The translations under genes and the position numbers were made by a program. A model generated the notes under the pieces. That model made no database searches, was not told where the DNA came from, and saw only the letters and a program-made list of their open reading frames with translations. Shown here in pieces: positions 13,701 through 27,300 of a stretch of 64,000 nucleotides of DNA. The stretch lies in the NCBI GenBank assembly GCA_021613535.1, contig CP075492.1, positions 19,468,001-19,532,000 of the forward strand, read 5' to 3'. Numbering within the stretch: position 1 is the first letter of the stretch; the number at the start of each line of letters is the position of its first letter. This DNA comes from Adineta vaga (lineage: Eukaryota > Rotifera).

Positions 13701-15287
13701 AGATATATTGCTCCTTTCGTGTGTTTTCTTTCTTCATAACTTGTTTTAGAATTCGAATACTCAATCAAAAACTGTTGAAACTGAAGTATATGTTGCCTCG
13801 GCTCATAGTGGGTTAGTTGAAGAACGGATGAAATTATGCGCCTATTTGTGGGAAAATGGATTCAAAGTATGAAATTTTGTTTGCTCACCAGATTCAAATG
13901 TTTTTATTATAGGCAGAAATGTCAATGAAAGAAAATCCAAAGTTGCTCGATCAATTTCAGTATTGTGAAAAGTGTCGAATCGAATTATGTGTTATCATTG
14001 GCGAGTCTGAATTGAAATCCGGCAATGTCAAAATCCGTAATGTGCCCACTCGAGAACAGGTTTGTATTGATTTATGCTTCTCTACTCTGAAATGCGCAAA
14101 ATATTCATCTGTGTCGTCTTTCCAATATCTAGTGATGTACAGAAGTTCAGAATGTTTTCATCATTTTAAAGATCTTAGAGAATTTGTTTTTGGATTTAAG
14201 TTAAAAATCCACACCCACGTAATTAAGACGAACCATTCCTCCAGCTTCGCCAAAGAAATGAAAATAGATTATCGCTTTAGTATTCAAACTTTACTCATTT
14301 TTTCTGTAAATTTAAAACAAAATCTTTCTTCTAGTTCTTATAGCAAAAAAATGTTTTTTAAAACTTCGAAACAATATTTCTTTTACGCAGTTCCGAAAAC
14401 TTCACTTAGTTTTATATAAATAACTTCAATTTTCTTCCGCTTAAATCTCGAAAATTTGAGACTCGTACAATATCATACATACCATCAATGCTGAAACTTT
14501 GATTTGTAGACGAGCACAAACCTCTTACCATAATCTGACTGATTTCTGTCATAGTAAATAAACGTCAACAAAATACAAAGCCAATGTTAATAAAGGACGT
14601 AAAAGCCGGTTCATAAATAAATATATTAATGTATAAGTTCTTTCTCCACATAAGATACAGTGATTAACCAAGACGTAACAGGCATCGAATACTTTTATTT
14701 AATAAAAAGATGATTGTATGCATATTGTTTTTGTATGTTTATCATACAGTCGATGACTTCTGCATTCATGATTTTTAGAGTAATAAAGTGTTTACTAAAT
14801 GCAATAGTTTTATTCTTTAGAACTGATAATATCCCAGTGTTTTGATCTATAATTCTGGATATTGAATTTAATTGTATTAAAATATTTATAGTTTTATCTC
14901 GAGGTTGAAAATTGGTGGACATTATGTTTTAATAAATTATTTGCAAAATTTTTAGATAGTTTAAAATAATTTTTTTCGAGATTAAGGAGGAAAATCGACC
15001 TGAAAATTTAAAAGAATGAATAGAAATAGACAGGATAAGCCTCATTCGTCCAATTAGTCAGACTATCAGTTCAATAGGTATTTGAACATTCAAAAGTATA
15101 TCAAAAATTCACAAAAGACATTATATGTGCGTTTGACAGTGAGAGTAGAATTATTTGTCTTTATAAACATTGCTTTCTCGTCTATTAGTTCGAAGTATCA
15201 CGTGACCAACTGGCGACTGAACTTCTAGCTCGTCTTACACAATTACGGCAATCAGTAACGACTGCAGCATCACAAGACAGCAATTAA
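10720..15287 (+). CDS. HARS: Histidine--tRNA ligase, 11 exons
   Basis: It charges tRNA-His with histidine (class II aminoacyl-tRNA synthetase). Exons: 10720-10848, 12045-12113, 12171-12290, 12351-12683, 12977-13075, 13131-13224, 13275-13402, 13450-13698, 13750-13866, 13913-14059, 15189-15287. All junctions are GT/AG and phases agree, giving 527 residues against about 509 in human cytosolic HARS. Visible signatures: motif 2 ([20 protein letters not shown]), the histidine-binding ARGLDYYTG near residue 332, motif 3 ([12 protein letters not shown]), and a C-terminal anticodon-binding domain (exons 9-11). The N-terminus is short and looks like a reduced WHEP-type appendage. Intron 1 (about 1.2 kb) and intron 10 (about 1.1 kb) are unusually long for this genome; intron 1 carries a tandem repeat and a telomere-like fold-back. 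I see no mitochondrial presequence. Identity is very secure; exon 1 is the least certain part. Confidence 0.95.
11045..11740. repeat. Degenerate ~162-bp tandem repeat in HARS intron 1
   Basis: A diagnostic segment (TAGATCTCAACGAGCTCTAT and variants) recurs at about 11050, 11213, 11373, 11535 and 11700, a spacing of 160-163 bp. Flanking words also recur in step (AACCAAAACCT, TATTTTCTATCCCGATTCCA, TCCAATGTACCCAGCACTGG variants). About 4.5 units are present at moderate divergence. The array ends roughly 45 bp before a telomere-like fold-back. Confidence 0.85.
11785..11843. repeat. Fold-back telomere-like tract ending in ACACCCTCAAGA
   Basis: The G arm (GGGTGGGTGGGTGAGTGTGGG, 11785-11807, read here as repeated GGGTG) is followed by an 18-base spacer and a C arm ending ACACACCCTCAAGATGGTT. 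The last 12 bases match the junction at 59271-59285. It lies inside HARS intron 1. Confidence 0.8.
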
Positions 15288-17267
15288 TGGTTATTTTCAC
15301 TACTCGACGAAATACAATTCTATATATATTTTTATGCTGTCTGTTGACTAAAGAACACTTGATCTCATTATTAATCATTGGCTTTTCTTTTTTCTTATTT
15401 TACCTATTTAATCCAGAGTTTATGAAACAATGCGAACGATGAATCGCTCTAATAAAAGAAATGTCCCTACCAATTCAAGCAGACGAGTTACCAAGGATAA
15501 GAGTATTTAAATGATTCTTGGCTAAATCATGAGAAATGTTCGATATATCCAAAAAACGCATTAATCCAGTTCAAAAAAGGCAAATTTTCACTATATTAGC
15601 CTTAGAATGTTTCAATAGCACCGAATCAGATTGTTTTTTTTACTATTGTTCATTGTAAAAACGAGAAAAGCAAGATATTTTTCGAATCATTTGTGCATTA
15701 CAATCTGCTATCGAGTTCGAACTTTCATCAATAATCAAAGCAATGTCAACATCATCTATTTACTTTCTGATAGTGATTGGAGCTCGGCATCAATCAGTTT
15801 CTCTTGACTATCATCGTGTTTCTATAAACTCACTTTTTCCGAAAAAAATTAAAACTGAGTTTTTTACATAGGAAGATGCGGCGAAGCTTCCTTTTCTCGA
15901 ATATAGGTAGCATTTCGCAATAAGATCAGATTTTCATAGACTTATCAGTAAAAAATTTGATCTCTTTAACCTCATTTTTTTACGAAAAATTGCTGTAATT
16001 GTTGAGTTTAACAAAGACTCCGCAGCCACTTATGGCAGCACTGAATGGAGTATTTTCATGGGTTTGGGTTAAAAAACAGTTTCTGAAATTTCTTCAACAG
16101 TTTTCTCGAAACATGGTTTTTAATTAGAAAAATTGAAATAACTTCCTCCCGATTAAGCCAATATCCAAATTTCTTTTTGTTCTGAAGGTCTCAATGTGTA
16201 TAAATTTGTCATCGACCAGTTTTTTTAAAGTCAATTCTTGGGCTAAGAAAAGTGCCATTTATTATCGCCTTTCCACTCTGATTCGCAGTCTATGCTACGA
16301 AAAACTCATAAAAAAGAAATGGGATAGACTTTCAAAATTCTGCCCGATGAAAAGTTGCGCACAGACACTTGCTTCAATTTGATACCAGCCAGAGCTCGCT
16401 AGCATGTTTCTAGAGGAAGTTATTTCGATCCCAAAAAACGGTCGTAAATCAGTCATAACTCTGATTTAGTACGGTCTCTCGAGCTAAAATTTTTAACAGA
16501 GATGTATCTCATTAGGACTAGTCATCGCTGAAAAGTTTCGGGTCAATTTACAACGTCCTATATAATAGTAAGGTAGTAGATTTTTTGCAACGGCTTGTCT
16601 TTGTAGTTCCTTATGTTTCCCAGCCATGCTAAAAAAAATAGCTCTGGATTTGGAGCAAATAGATGAGAATGAAGATACATAATATTCTGGCTGTGCCTAT
16701 GTATGATTTCAGGATGATGGTATCACAAACATTTTGTAATCAATTTTTGACTTTTGATTTAAAGGCATTTATATAGTGTTATTCAGAATTAAATTCTCTA
16801 TGGAATGTTATATAAACTGACTACCGAACCATGTAAAAACTCTTTTGAAAATAAACAATTGTTTTACCCTTAATAGTCATAAGAAAGACTATTTGGATGA
16901 GTATCGAACCAAGGGAAAGGTTTGACCGATCGAGCTGGAACTTATAGAGATAACTGCTAACTGTGGACTCTACAACTGCTGATAGTTGCACATCAAGCTA
17001 CCTTTACTTTCTAATTGGGTCGAAGTTCCTATAAAATGTCCCCCATCCTTTCTGCCAAGCATTTTCGCAGCAAGTCGGCAGGAATAACATCAGCTTTCCG
17101 CGAATAAATTTGGCCGAGATGACATCAATTTAATCCCACCTCCGCCACACCCTAAAATAATCGAGAAACTTGATCGGTTCGTGAAAAAAAACCCAATAAA
17201 AGATAAAAATAACCAACTATGCGTTTTGCATTTTTTCCCAGTCTTTATCAAAACATTGCATACAAGA
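15288..17267. other. Intergenic DNA between HARS and HAL
   Basis: No gene is recognised. The short open frame 16194-16382 has no motif. Composition is AT-rich, and the stretch presumably includes the HARS 3' flank and part of the HAL promoter region. Confidence 0.4.
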
Positions 17268-17358
17268 CTGACTAAAATCAGACGATATCACTTATCACGC
17301 TGACTAAAATCAAACAATATGACTTAGCACGCTGACTAAAAGCAAGCAGATATCATGA
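17268..17358. repeat. 32-bp tandem repeat, three units
   Basis: Units starting CTGACTAAAA begin at 17268, 17300 and 17332. The first two full units are 32 bp and differ at a few positions; the third is partial or diverged. The array lies about 500 bp upstream of the HAL start codon. Confidence 0.85.
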
Positions 17359-17560
17359 TTGGAAAATATCAATATATAAAAGTAGGCCTATAAAAGGAAC
17401 ATTAACAAACTAAAATAACATTTCTCATCATTGTATTGATCTTGTTATACAAAAACTAAAACAGGTAGGACGATCAAATCACATGCATTGTTACTTAAGT
17501 GGAAAGTCATCATAGTTAAATGCATAGGCAAAACAAAAGTTGAAAATTACTATAGAACAG

Positions 17561-17731
17561 GGTGTTGGTGTGGGTGAGGGTGAGAGTGAGGATGGGTGTG
17601 GGTGCGGGTGCGGGTGGGTGTGCGTGTGGTTCTGATTCTGCCCCTGCGACTAGGTGAGGATGGGTGTGGGTGTTAGATAGATGTAATACTAACACCTACA
17701 ACCACACACCCACACTCACATTCTCACCCAT
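17561..17731. repeat. Long telomere-like fold-back just upstream of HAL
   Basis: A long G-rich arm (about 17561-17674, many GGGTGTGGGTG and GGGTGCGGG units with one interruption) is followed by the spacer TTAGATAGATGTAATACTAA and a C-rich arm (about 17694-17731). The plus strand could form G-quadruplexes. It ends 113 bp before the HAL start codon, so it probably lies in or near the promoter or 5' UTR. Confidence 0.8.
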
Positions 17732-17843
17732 CCGTCATCTTTCGGCATCCCCGATCAGCGGGATATGTGACAACACTCGAAACATCACAGACTTTGGAAT
17801 GCATTTATGTTTTTCCTTTTTTTTATCTGCTAGGAGAAAAGCT

Positions 17844-20800
17844 ATGGTATTCTGTATTCCGGTTAAAATTAGTCATACAGATGAAACATTTCTCATTCCA
17901 TGCCAAACAGGCAAAGAGACCATTGAATGGATTTGCAAAACTGCATATGCAAGGTAATTATAAATTTAAAAAATCTTGTGTATAGTGCAACGTGTTCTAA
18001 ATACATTACTACAAGATATACAAAAATATATTCTGATGCATCCGTATGTCATCTTTTCATGGCTCGACGTGTTTCTGATCGAAGTCGTTTGTGGTTAGAT
18101 GACTGTGTCGAACAAGTATTGAAGGACAACGAGCTGATACAGATGGGTAAAATTCATATATTATCAAATATTATTACTATTTTTGATATGTACATTTTGC
18201 ATCTAGATGTGATGAGAGCTTTCGATGACCAACAAGCCAATAGCATCATCACGTAAGTTTTCTTTCATAAAAAAATGAGTATCTATTTCATCTAATGTCA
18301 TTTGATAGAGATGAAGAGCGCAAGGTAAGATTAAAATACAATGCATCGAATATGATGATAAAAATTCATACATAAATTAACAGGTCGTAACAATTGATGG
18401 TTTGAACATGACACCTAGTGATCTTGTTCGTCTTGGGTCTGGTGAATATCAGATTGAGGTTTTCATAAAATAAAAATGTTGTTCTAAATTCTGTTAAAAC
18501 TATTTATTCTCTAGTTGTCATCAGACACATGGGAATTGATTCGACGAGGACGACAAGTTGTTGATAACATTATCAGCGAGAAAAAAGGTTTATTTTTTCC
18601 CTTCAAAATAAATAATAGTATATTTCCTTGGCATATAGTTGTATATGGAATCAATACTGGTTTCGGTCCATTTGCAAAAACGATCATTCCTGATGACCAA
18701 CTTTAGTGAGTCTGTCTTGAAACACATATTTGAACAGATAAAGATGAAAATGTATTGTATTCCGCAATGTTAACCAATGTGAACGTCTAAAGACTAACCT
18801 TTGACCACACAACGAAACATGAGTATAATAGCGAGAACCAATGCCAGAACCAAATTCGAGAGCTAGACCGAAGTAGAATGGGAAGAAATTTAGGTTCGAG
18901 TGAACTCTAGGGATTTCAGTAATGTATATAACTAGTTAATTGTCGACGAATTTCAATATGTTGATGGTTAATAGTTTGCGTCAGAATTGAGCAGAACTGA
19001 ATTTGTAATATTCAATATTATGGAAGAGAATAGCTATGCTCAACTAGAAACTAATACTAAAATACAACAGATCTTTCGACATAGTGTTTTTATTTGATAT
19101 TTAGATTTTATTATCTTAATTCAATAATCTAGGACTAAAATTTCTACTCTGAAACTACTTTTAAGTAGATGTTTGCCTTTTGTTCACTTATCGACGCATT
19201 TATGTTTTATCGAGCTCTATCAGAATATGTGAAAGAGTTAAAGAAAAAAATAAATTTTCATGTACAATTGAAAAACAACATTTTTAATGACCGTAATGTT
19301 TTCGTGATACTGTCGACTGTAAAAAAAAGGCGCACAATACATAACCCTTCATGGGTTTATTAACGTACAAAGTATTTCATAAAAGTTAAAAAATCTTAAG
19401 CCGGACAAATCGGAAACTCTTTATGGATGATCGAAGAACAAAATATCCTTGTCCGCAGATTTTGAAACCCTATATGAACAATTTTATATTGAGGGAATTT
19501 TATCGGTCGCACAGAAGATGTTTATCACTAACTTTCATGGTAAAATACCCTTGTTTTTATAAAACATTCGGTTCGAAAATCTTTGAAGGGTCTATAGAAG
19601 CTACGATGTTGAGTAAGAGTTTTATAAAGAAATATAAAAGTATAGAACTAACCAAATCAAACTCCTATTCGTTTTATGACTTTTCATAGTTTCTTTTGTA
19701 TTATAATTTAGCGAACTACAATCTCGCTTGATTCTTTCGCATTGTGCGGGTGTTGGTGAACCATTAAAAAACGAACGAGCTCGAATGATTTTTGCTTTAC
19801 GAATCAACGTTCTTTGTAAGGGTTACTCAGGTGTTTCGGAAGAAACGTTACGCAAAGCAATTGCAATATTCAACAGTAAGTCATATATGTGTATACACAC
19901 ATATTGTGGATTATAATTATATCTAATCTTAGAATCATGCGTACCTGAGATTCCTTGTCAAGGCTCAGTAGGTGCTTCTGGTGATCTAGCACCGTTAGCT
20001 CATTTAAGTGCAGGTATGTATAAATCATTTTTGACGTACTATTGTTCAGGCAGACAAGTCTAACAGATGCGTTCTTTTTTTTCAAATTTGTCTACCAATA
20101 AGTATTGTTTGTTTGTTTGTGCTTATGATATCCTTTGTAGCTCTGATGGGTACTGGTCGAATGTGGTCACCGACAACTGGCTGGGGAAATGCAAAGGATG
20201 TTCTTGAACGGAATGGACTGACACCAATTGTTTACAAACCGAAAGAAGTAAGAAATATCATGTAATAGATCGAATAGGAATAAGAATATCTTATCTTCAT
20301 GTTATAACGCTTAGATATAATGAAAAGTAATTGTTTTTTTTAGTAGTATTTCGGACGGTTTTTCAGTTTATTAGCAGTATTAATCTTCAGATAAAATTTA
20401 TTTTTCTGAAGATAGTTTGAAGAAAATCGGTTTTAGTACGATTTAATAAAGAAACATTTGTCTGAACAATAATTTCCGTTGTTTACTATTCATACTATCA
20501 TTCAATGTAGGGTTTAGCTATGATCAATGGAACACAATTCATCACTGCCTTGGGAGCAGAAGGTAGGAGAAACGAAATGAAACAAATCATTCAATATTCA
20601 ATCTCATTTTTCGTCTAGCTATCGAACGAGCAGTCTCATTAGCACGTCAAGCAGATGTTATTGCAGCATTAAGTGTCGAAGGATTACGTGGCACCGTTCG
20701 TGCATTCCATCCAGGTCAGTTTTTACTCACAAATTCTTTGTAAATATCATCTTATTAATTATTAAGGTATCCATTCATCACGACCTTATGTAGGTCAGAA

Positions 20801-22146
20801 TTTGGTCGCACAACGAATGCGTTCATTGCTTCATTCCACAATTCATTCGTCTGAGATTTATGAAAAGCATAAAGTGTGTGAAAAAGTACAAGATCCGTAT
20901 TCTATTCGATGTATTCCACAGGTTTGAAATTTAAATAAGTTTTTTTTATTGCACGTTCACATAGTTTTCTATCTATATAAAGGTTCATGGTATTGCATGG
21001 GATACAATTATGTTTGCCAAAAATTTGATTAAAGTAGAGATGAATAGTGCTACTGATAATCCACTTGTCATGATTGACACAAATGACATTGTCTCGGGTG
21101 GCAATTTTCACGGCGAATATCCTGCTAAAGTGGGCTTCATCTATATCCTATGTGTTTTGTCTATTTGATCTTTTTATTTTTATTTTCAAGGCTTTGGATT
21201 ATTTGGCAATTGGTGTGCATGAACTTGGTAGTATGAGTGAATGTCGTGCGACACTACTTGTTACAGGAACCATGAGTAAATTGCCTCCTTTTCTCACTAA
21301 TAATGGTGGTCTCAATTCGGGTTTTATGATTCCTCAATATGCGGCAGCTGCTTTAGGTAATATACAGAGAATTATTATTATTATTAATACTAGAGTGATT
21401 TGTTAAAATTTGCACTCTTCAAAAACGGATAGAAATCTTATAATTCTGAGTGAAAATCAATCAATTAGATTTCATAAACTTGAAAGAGAACTTTTGCAAA
21501 TGTTGAGCAAAATATCGCGTTTTTCGTATTCATTCTCTATGAAATACAATATATGGGTACGATTAATTAGATGAACGATTTCTATTTTTTTTTAGTATCC
21601 GAAAATAAAGTTCTATGTCATCCATCATCGGTTGACAGTATTCCAACAAGTGCTGGACAAGAGGATCATGTCTCTATGGGTGCCTGGTCAGCTCGTAAAG
21701 CGCTAATGGTAGTCGAGAATGTTGAAAAAAGTAATTTCAGCCGAAGTCTATGTTCTGACTTGAATATGAATATACGAATATATTTTATCTAGTTTTGGCA
21801 ATTGAGCTTCTCATGGCTTGTCAAGCTATTGATTTATTGCATCCTGAAACGACAACACCTCCACTAGAAGCTATTCATAAGTTGGTTCGACAAACTATTG
21901 AGTACGTAAAAAAGTTTTTCTTTTACAGTAAAAATGATATTTTATTGATATATAGTAAATGGGATGATGATCGATTCATGGCGCCTCTTATGGAAGAAGC
22001 AATTCGTCTCATCAAATCTGGCATTGTAAGTACAATCAGATAAATTTTAATGATTGAATTGTCCTATATATTTATTTTAGCTTTGGAAAACTGTTGAACC
22101 TTTTATTCAACAATATCTCGATGGGACTCAGCATCAACAGAATTAA
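17844..22146 (+). CDS. HAL: Histidine ammonia-lyase (histidase), 19 exons
   Basis: It deaminates L-histidine to urocanate, the first step of histidine catabolism. Exons: 17844-17953, 17986-18146, 18207-18252, 18309-18324, 18384-18458, 18515-18587, 18639-18705, 19712-19875, 19933-20013, 20141-20247, 20511-20562, 20619-20714, 20767-20921, 20983-21129, 21191-21356, 21596-21730, 21793-21901, 21956-22025, 22081-22146. Phases agree throughout, giving 631 residues (human 657). The MIO-forming Ala-Ser-Gly is at residues 252-254 in [15 protein letters not shown], almost exactly the mammalian position. Other signatures: [38 protein letters not shown]. The start gives the typical animal N-terminus (FLIPC..). 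The family also contains phenylalanine ammonia-lyase, but these motifs are of the histidase type. Exon 4 is a 16-bp microexon. It looks intact. Confidence 0.96.
18706..19711 (+). other. Long intron 7 of HAL
   Basis: This 1,006-bp intron is far longer than its neighbours (mostly 35-70 bp) and interrupts the codon for Tyr in [12 protein letters not shown]. It contains no recognisable gene. A small palindromic AACCCTTCATGGGTT near 19341 resembles the core of the AAACCCT-type inverted-repeat elements at 40.2 and 58.9 kb, so an old MITE may have contributed to its length. Confidence 0.6.
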
Positions 22147-24316
22147 GCGTTAAATAATTGACAGTCTGAGATTACATTATTGTTTATTATTTTACATTAA
22201 TACATATATATATATACTAATCCGTACCCGATAAAAACAGACATTCCAGTTTCCTAATAGTGAGAGCCATGTATTCTTGTTCTTGGCTTTTTATGTACCT
22301 ATAACTGTATCCTATTGACATGAATAGTCTGATGATAATAAACTAGAGGGATCTAATAAATTTACAATTATTTTGATAAGTTTAACTGATAAAAGGATCT
22401 AGTTTTTTCAGATAAAATAATAATCCTAAATTAAAACAAAAATTGCTTCTACATATTACACAAAAATATCATTTAACATTGTTCCGTATTAGAAACTGTA
22501 GTCGATTTCACATTGAGATATATCTGTTGCGAAACCCTTAATCGAGTTTAATCCACTACTTTTTTTTACTGGATTCCAATATGATGCGCTGTGTTCCATG
22601 ATATAGTAAATTCTTATTTTCAGAAAATTCAAATAATTTGACCTCTTAGAGAAATTTCACTGGAATTCTAATCGATAGTTTTAGAAATAAGTGCAAACAA
22701 TTGACTTTATTGAAGAGCATATGATTGAAGTGACTCTAATTTAAAGTAGGATAGGGTTGAGTAAGGGTAAGTGTAGGAATTTATCCCTTTCCAGCCGGAT
22801 GTTGCCATTTGGCAACATTTTACTAATGTCAATATAAGTTATTATCATATGATATAGTCATGTAAAATTAAAATTATAATTAAATAATAAATACAATAAA
22901 GTATATGAAGATAGAATAATTCATAATCGAATTTTCAATCTCTCTAAAATATTTTCTAATAAAATACATTTAATGATAACTAAAAGACAAATGTACTTAA
23001 AAAAAAACTAAATATCATAAATATTTTTTATTTATTACAAAATTCTTTGTCATATTTCGACATCTATTCTATCGGATCTCATTTCTATACAAACGATATT
23101 TATTGTTATGTATAGTTTATTTGATTTTTAATAAAACAAAGTACCTAAAAAGGTTAATAACCTATCTCCAATGAGAATACAGTGGGAAAAAACCAAGTAA
23201 ATCATTGACGTCACATACCTTTTAATAATATTATAAATAATTGTGTCTAGCCATGTGTTATGTTGTTCGAGCGATGCGCAAGACAGAACAAACAAAAAGG
23301 TAATAATGTATATTCACAAAATGGATGCAATATCTGATTGAGACAGCATGGAAAATTATATCATGTAATGTATTTGTTATCAAAAAAGAAAGTATAATTT
23401 AGAAACATCCATATAAACAAGATAATATTTTATACTTTTACTTAAAGCACAATATTACTAGATTATATTGTTATTCTATTCGCATCGCATTTTTTTTCTC
23501 GTACGATTTCAACAAGTAAGGTGATTTCCTTTCAAATGATACTGTTTTTTTTATAATGTTTGAAGAATTATGGAAATATTAACCATACGTTTTTTTATTC
23601 TCAAAACAGTATCATTTCATTTTTATTATTTTATTTTGATACCAAAATTATTGTTTCCTAGAAGACAAATATTTACCTAGTATTTCACAAAATGAACATC
23701 AGTAATAAGTTTTAATAAATTTATTCTGCATAAAAATCAATTCTAATATAAATATTTTATTTAATTTTGTTAAAACCATTGTCTTCCGTCAACTATACGA
23801 CATCGATGTTTAATGTCGATTTATAAGTAATTGTTCGACAAATGTTGATCGAATCTGAAGAGTGAATTAACATAAAAATATCATCCCTGTACTTCTTGAG
23901 AAATGAATGTAAATTAATTTGTATTCTAATACAAATACAATATTGTTTGTAAAAAGATAATGACATAAGAAAATCGTCTATATATACATTCCCTTATCGT
24001 TCTGTTCCAAAAACGATACTCTTTATGAAATTTTCTTTCGTTCTTTAAATCTTCACATTAAACACGCGTTTACACACATCGATCGGTCGGAAAACGCGAC
24101 TACGAGCTTATAACCTAATTTAACTTCGAAAGAACATATATAAACAATCAAATTCTTTTAATAAAATAAAGTTGCCATTGTCTACAATAGTGTTATACAA
24201 AACTCTCTCTCTCTCATCGTGACAAGTTTTGAAAATTGAACTTATATTTTCCATTAATCGGTTGAATAAATTTTATCTCTATTTGAAATATTTAATCTTA
24301 TTGATAATAGTTAACG
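22147..24316. other. Gene-free AT-rich stretch
   Basis: No coding region. Features seen: a weak GGGTAGGG/GGTAAG tract at about 22745-22775, a small palindrome GTTGCCATTTGGCAAC at about 22801, and a CT dinucleotide run at about 24205. Otherwise it is very AT-rich, with many A/T homopolymers. Confidence 0.4.
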
Positions 24317-27300
24317 ATGATTATTTTAGACATCATTCAAATAAAAATGGTGACAATTTCTATGGATGTACCAACATATCAAATTAGTGACAATGAACTT
24401 GAAAATCTTCCTAGTTATCTTTATCAATACGAAGAAGTTTTAAAAGAATATGGTGCAATTAAAATCCAACTTAACAATGATTGTAAATTAGCTTTAAAAA
24501 AACGGCCAAAAGATTTGCCCACACATGAAATAAACAAAGAAATTGTTAAAATGAATTCAAATAATCTTATTTATTTGGTTGAAAACTGTAACGAAATAAA
24601 TCAATGTGATAATTACAGTTTATTGACACAAAGCGAAAATCAGTTTTGGTCTCGATTAGCTTCATTGAATAAACGACAACTCGGTATTTCATTTTTACCA
24701 AACAAAAGTTTTTTTTCCGAAAAAACTGCTCGAATTTATTTTGATATTCATCGTATACCGCGTCAATCAATCCTTCAAATCTCTGGGAAAAAAGTTATTA
24801 ATCAATTAGTTCCATGTATTAAAAGAGCTCATAGAAGAGATGCTATTTTCCCGTTAAGTTCTATTTATCAACATCTTTTCTCAGTAGATTATCACCATGA
24901 AGGTGGAAATCATCATTGGTATGTCGTTCCAAATAGTCAACGAGAGCGTTTACAAAATATCATCAATCGTGAAAATTCGTCGATTTGTCTTGATCATCAA
25001 CAAATATTTCTTCATCCATCCTTTTTCGAGAAAAATCATATTCGTTATCATAAAATAATTCAATCTCGAAACGAATTCGTAATATTATCATCTGGAGCTC
25101 TATTTCAGTCTTATACAGAAGATGCCAGTTGGAGTGAATCAATCGATTTTGCTTTACCAAGCTGGATTACACAACATTATGAGCATAAATCAAGTTCATT
25201 ATGTAAATGTCATTCTTCTTCATCAATATTAATTTATAGGAATTTATTTCCAAATGATCTCGTACAAAAATATATTCAGTCATTATCCAAATCTATTAAT
25301 GATAATAAATCAAATCTATCGACAGGTTTCATTTATAATTATTATTAATATTATTATTTAAAAAATCTCTTTTAGTTGATAATCAAATAGGAATCTCTAC
25401 AACTTCAGCATCAACCAGCAGTATCAAAACAAATTCTTTAAATGGTATTAAATTTTTCAATTTATTATGAATTAATTCTTTTAGCTTTATAGTATTAGTA
25501 TGAATCTACCTTGGAAATAAATCTGACTTTTATGTGTATGAGAGCTTTCATATATCGAAAAGATATTTTGTCCATTTAGAATCTTTTCAAAACAAAACAA
25601 TGACAAAAAAAATATTTAAAAATGATTATTTTCATTATATCTTGTTAATAAGAATAAAGGAAAACGAATGAGAACAAGCTTTTAGCTGAAAACTTTTTGA
25701 ACTTTTCATTAATTCAATGCTCTCTATTAAATTATGTATGAATGAAGGAAATCGGCGTTAAACACTTCGGAAATTTCTCCTATTAGAATTATTTTATTCA
25801 GAACAGTATCTATATACATTGTGGTCCATGATCTATCAGGAAAAAAAATCCAAAAATATACTTTTTTATTTCATTACTTATGAATCACCTTGTAGATATT
25901 CAATGAATTAAACATGGTTTTCTAATCATATATTTTCTTATTATTTAGATGCTATGGAAAGATCAACCAATGTGAAAGTTCCCTTATCACGACAAGAAAT
26001 TTTCTCATCTTCTCAGTCTTCGTTACCATCATCAATAAATCGACCTTTAAATGACTACACATCGAAAAATAATCGAGATAATAATGTTCAAAGTCCATGT
26101 CAATCATCAGAGTAAGTCAAATACAGCTAAATAATTTGTTTAATACCAAATGAAAGTGTAAGATATATTGAAAAAAAATCTTTTTCTCTTTTTTAATAAT
26201 TTATGATTTTGATTATCACTAAAACATCTTATCTTAAATGACAATCGAACAAATCAATACTTTTAATATTGTTTCCTTATATAAAACGAAAATCAAATTA
26301 AAAACTTCACTTGTTAGTTAGAAATCTCATCTTGATTGAATCGTTTAAATTTTTTCACACAAATATCAATATAAATTAATAGATTATTTTCTATGAATGT
26401 CGATTATTAAAAGAAAACAAGTAAATGACAATATATTCTTATTAATATCATATATGAGTTGTTAATAATATTGTTCTTACTATGAATCACAGTTCTGTTC
26501 TTTTATTGTTGTTATTATATTTTAGTGAAAGCAATTTTGAATGCTTCTTTGGAGAAAAAACGTTTGACGTTATTATGGTCGACTCTATGTTGAATAAACA
26601 TTTGGCTGAATTAAGAAAAGATTCAAAAACGTCTTTTCAAATGACTCCAATGTCTTCAAGTATTAAGCAAGATTTCATTAATAATTGTGATGAATACAAT
26701 CAATTTCTTTCATATGAAGAATTAATGGATACTTTACCATCGATTATCAATTCTGTTGAATCACAAACCAATGAAACTAATCAACATCAGACAATGGTAG
26801 GTAATGATCATCATTCTGGGACAATTTTCACTTTCATTGTTTTGATTAAACAACAGAACAAAAAACAGTAGTGAACTACGTGGGTGTGAGTGTCGGTTAG
26901 AAAAAGTTTTGAATCGTTTTCTCTTATATAAAGTTGCTGGATCAGTTCGTCTTGGCGTTGATTTCGAACATAATATTCATTTTGTTCTGAATTTGCGTTA
27001 GAATTATGAAAATCGTAAAATACAGACAATTTTGACTCTTTTTTTTAATGATCCAATCAATAAAATGGGGAAATATGTTGAGTTTTTTTTAACAATAATA
27101 AGAACTTGTTTCAGAACTCATACATAGTTTTTTAGTAATTATATTTAGGAAATCTTTTTATCAATAAGAGTATTTCGTGTCTTCTTATCTATGAAATTTT
27201 CTACATAATAATCTTGTGTTTGAGAATCAATTATATAAAATGCTTTTTATTCAACGAGGTTTTTACCAATCTATTTAGAACAATCTGCCATCAGATCTAT

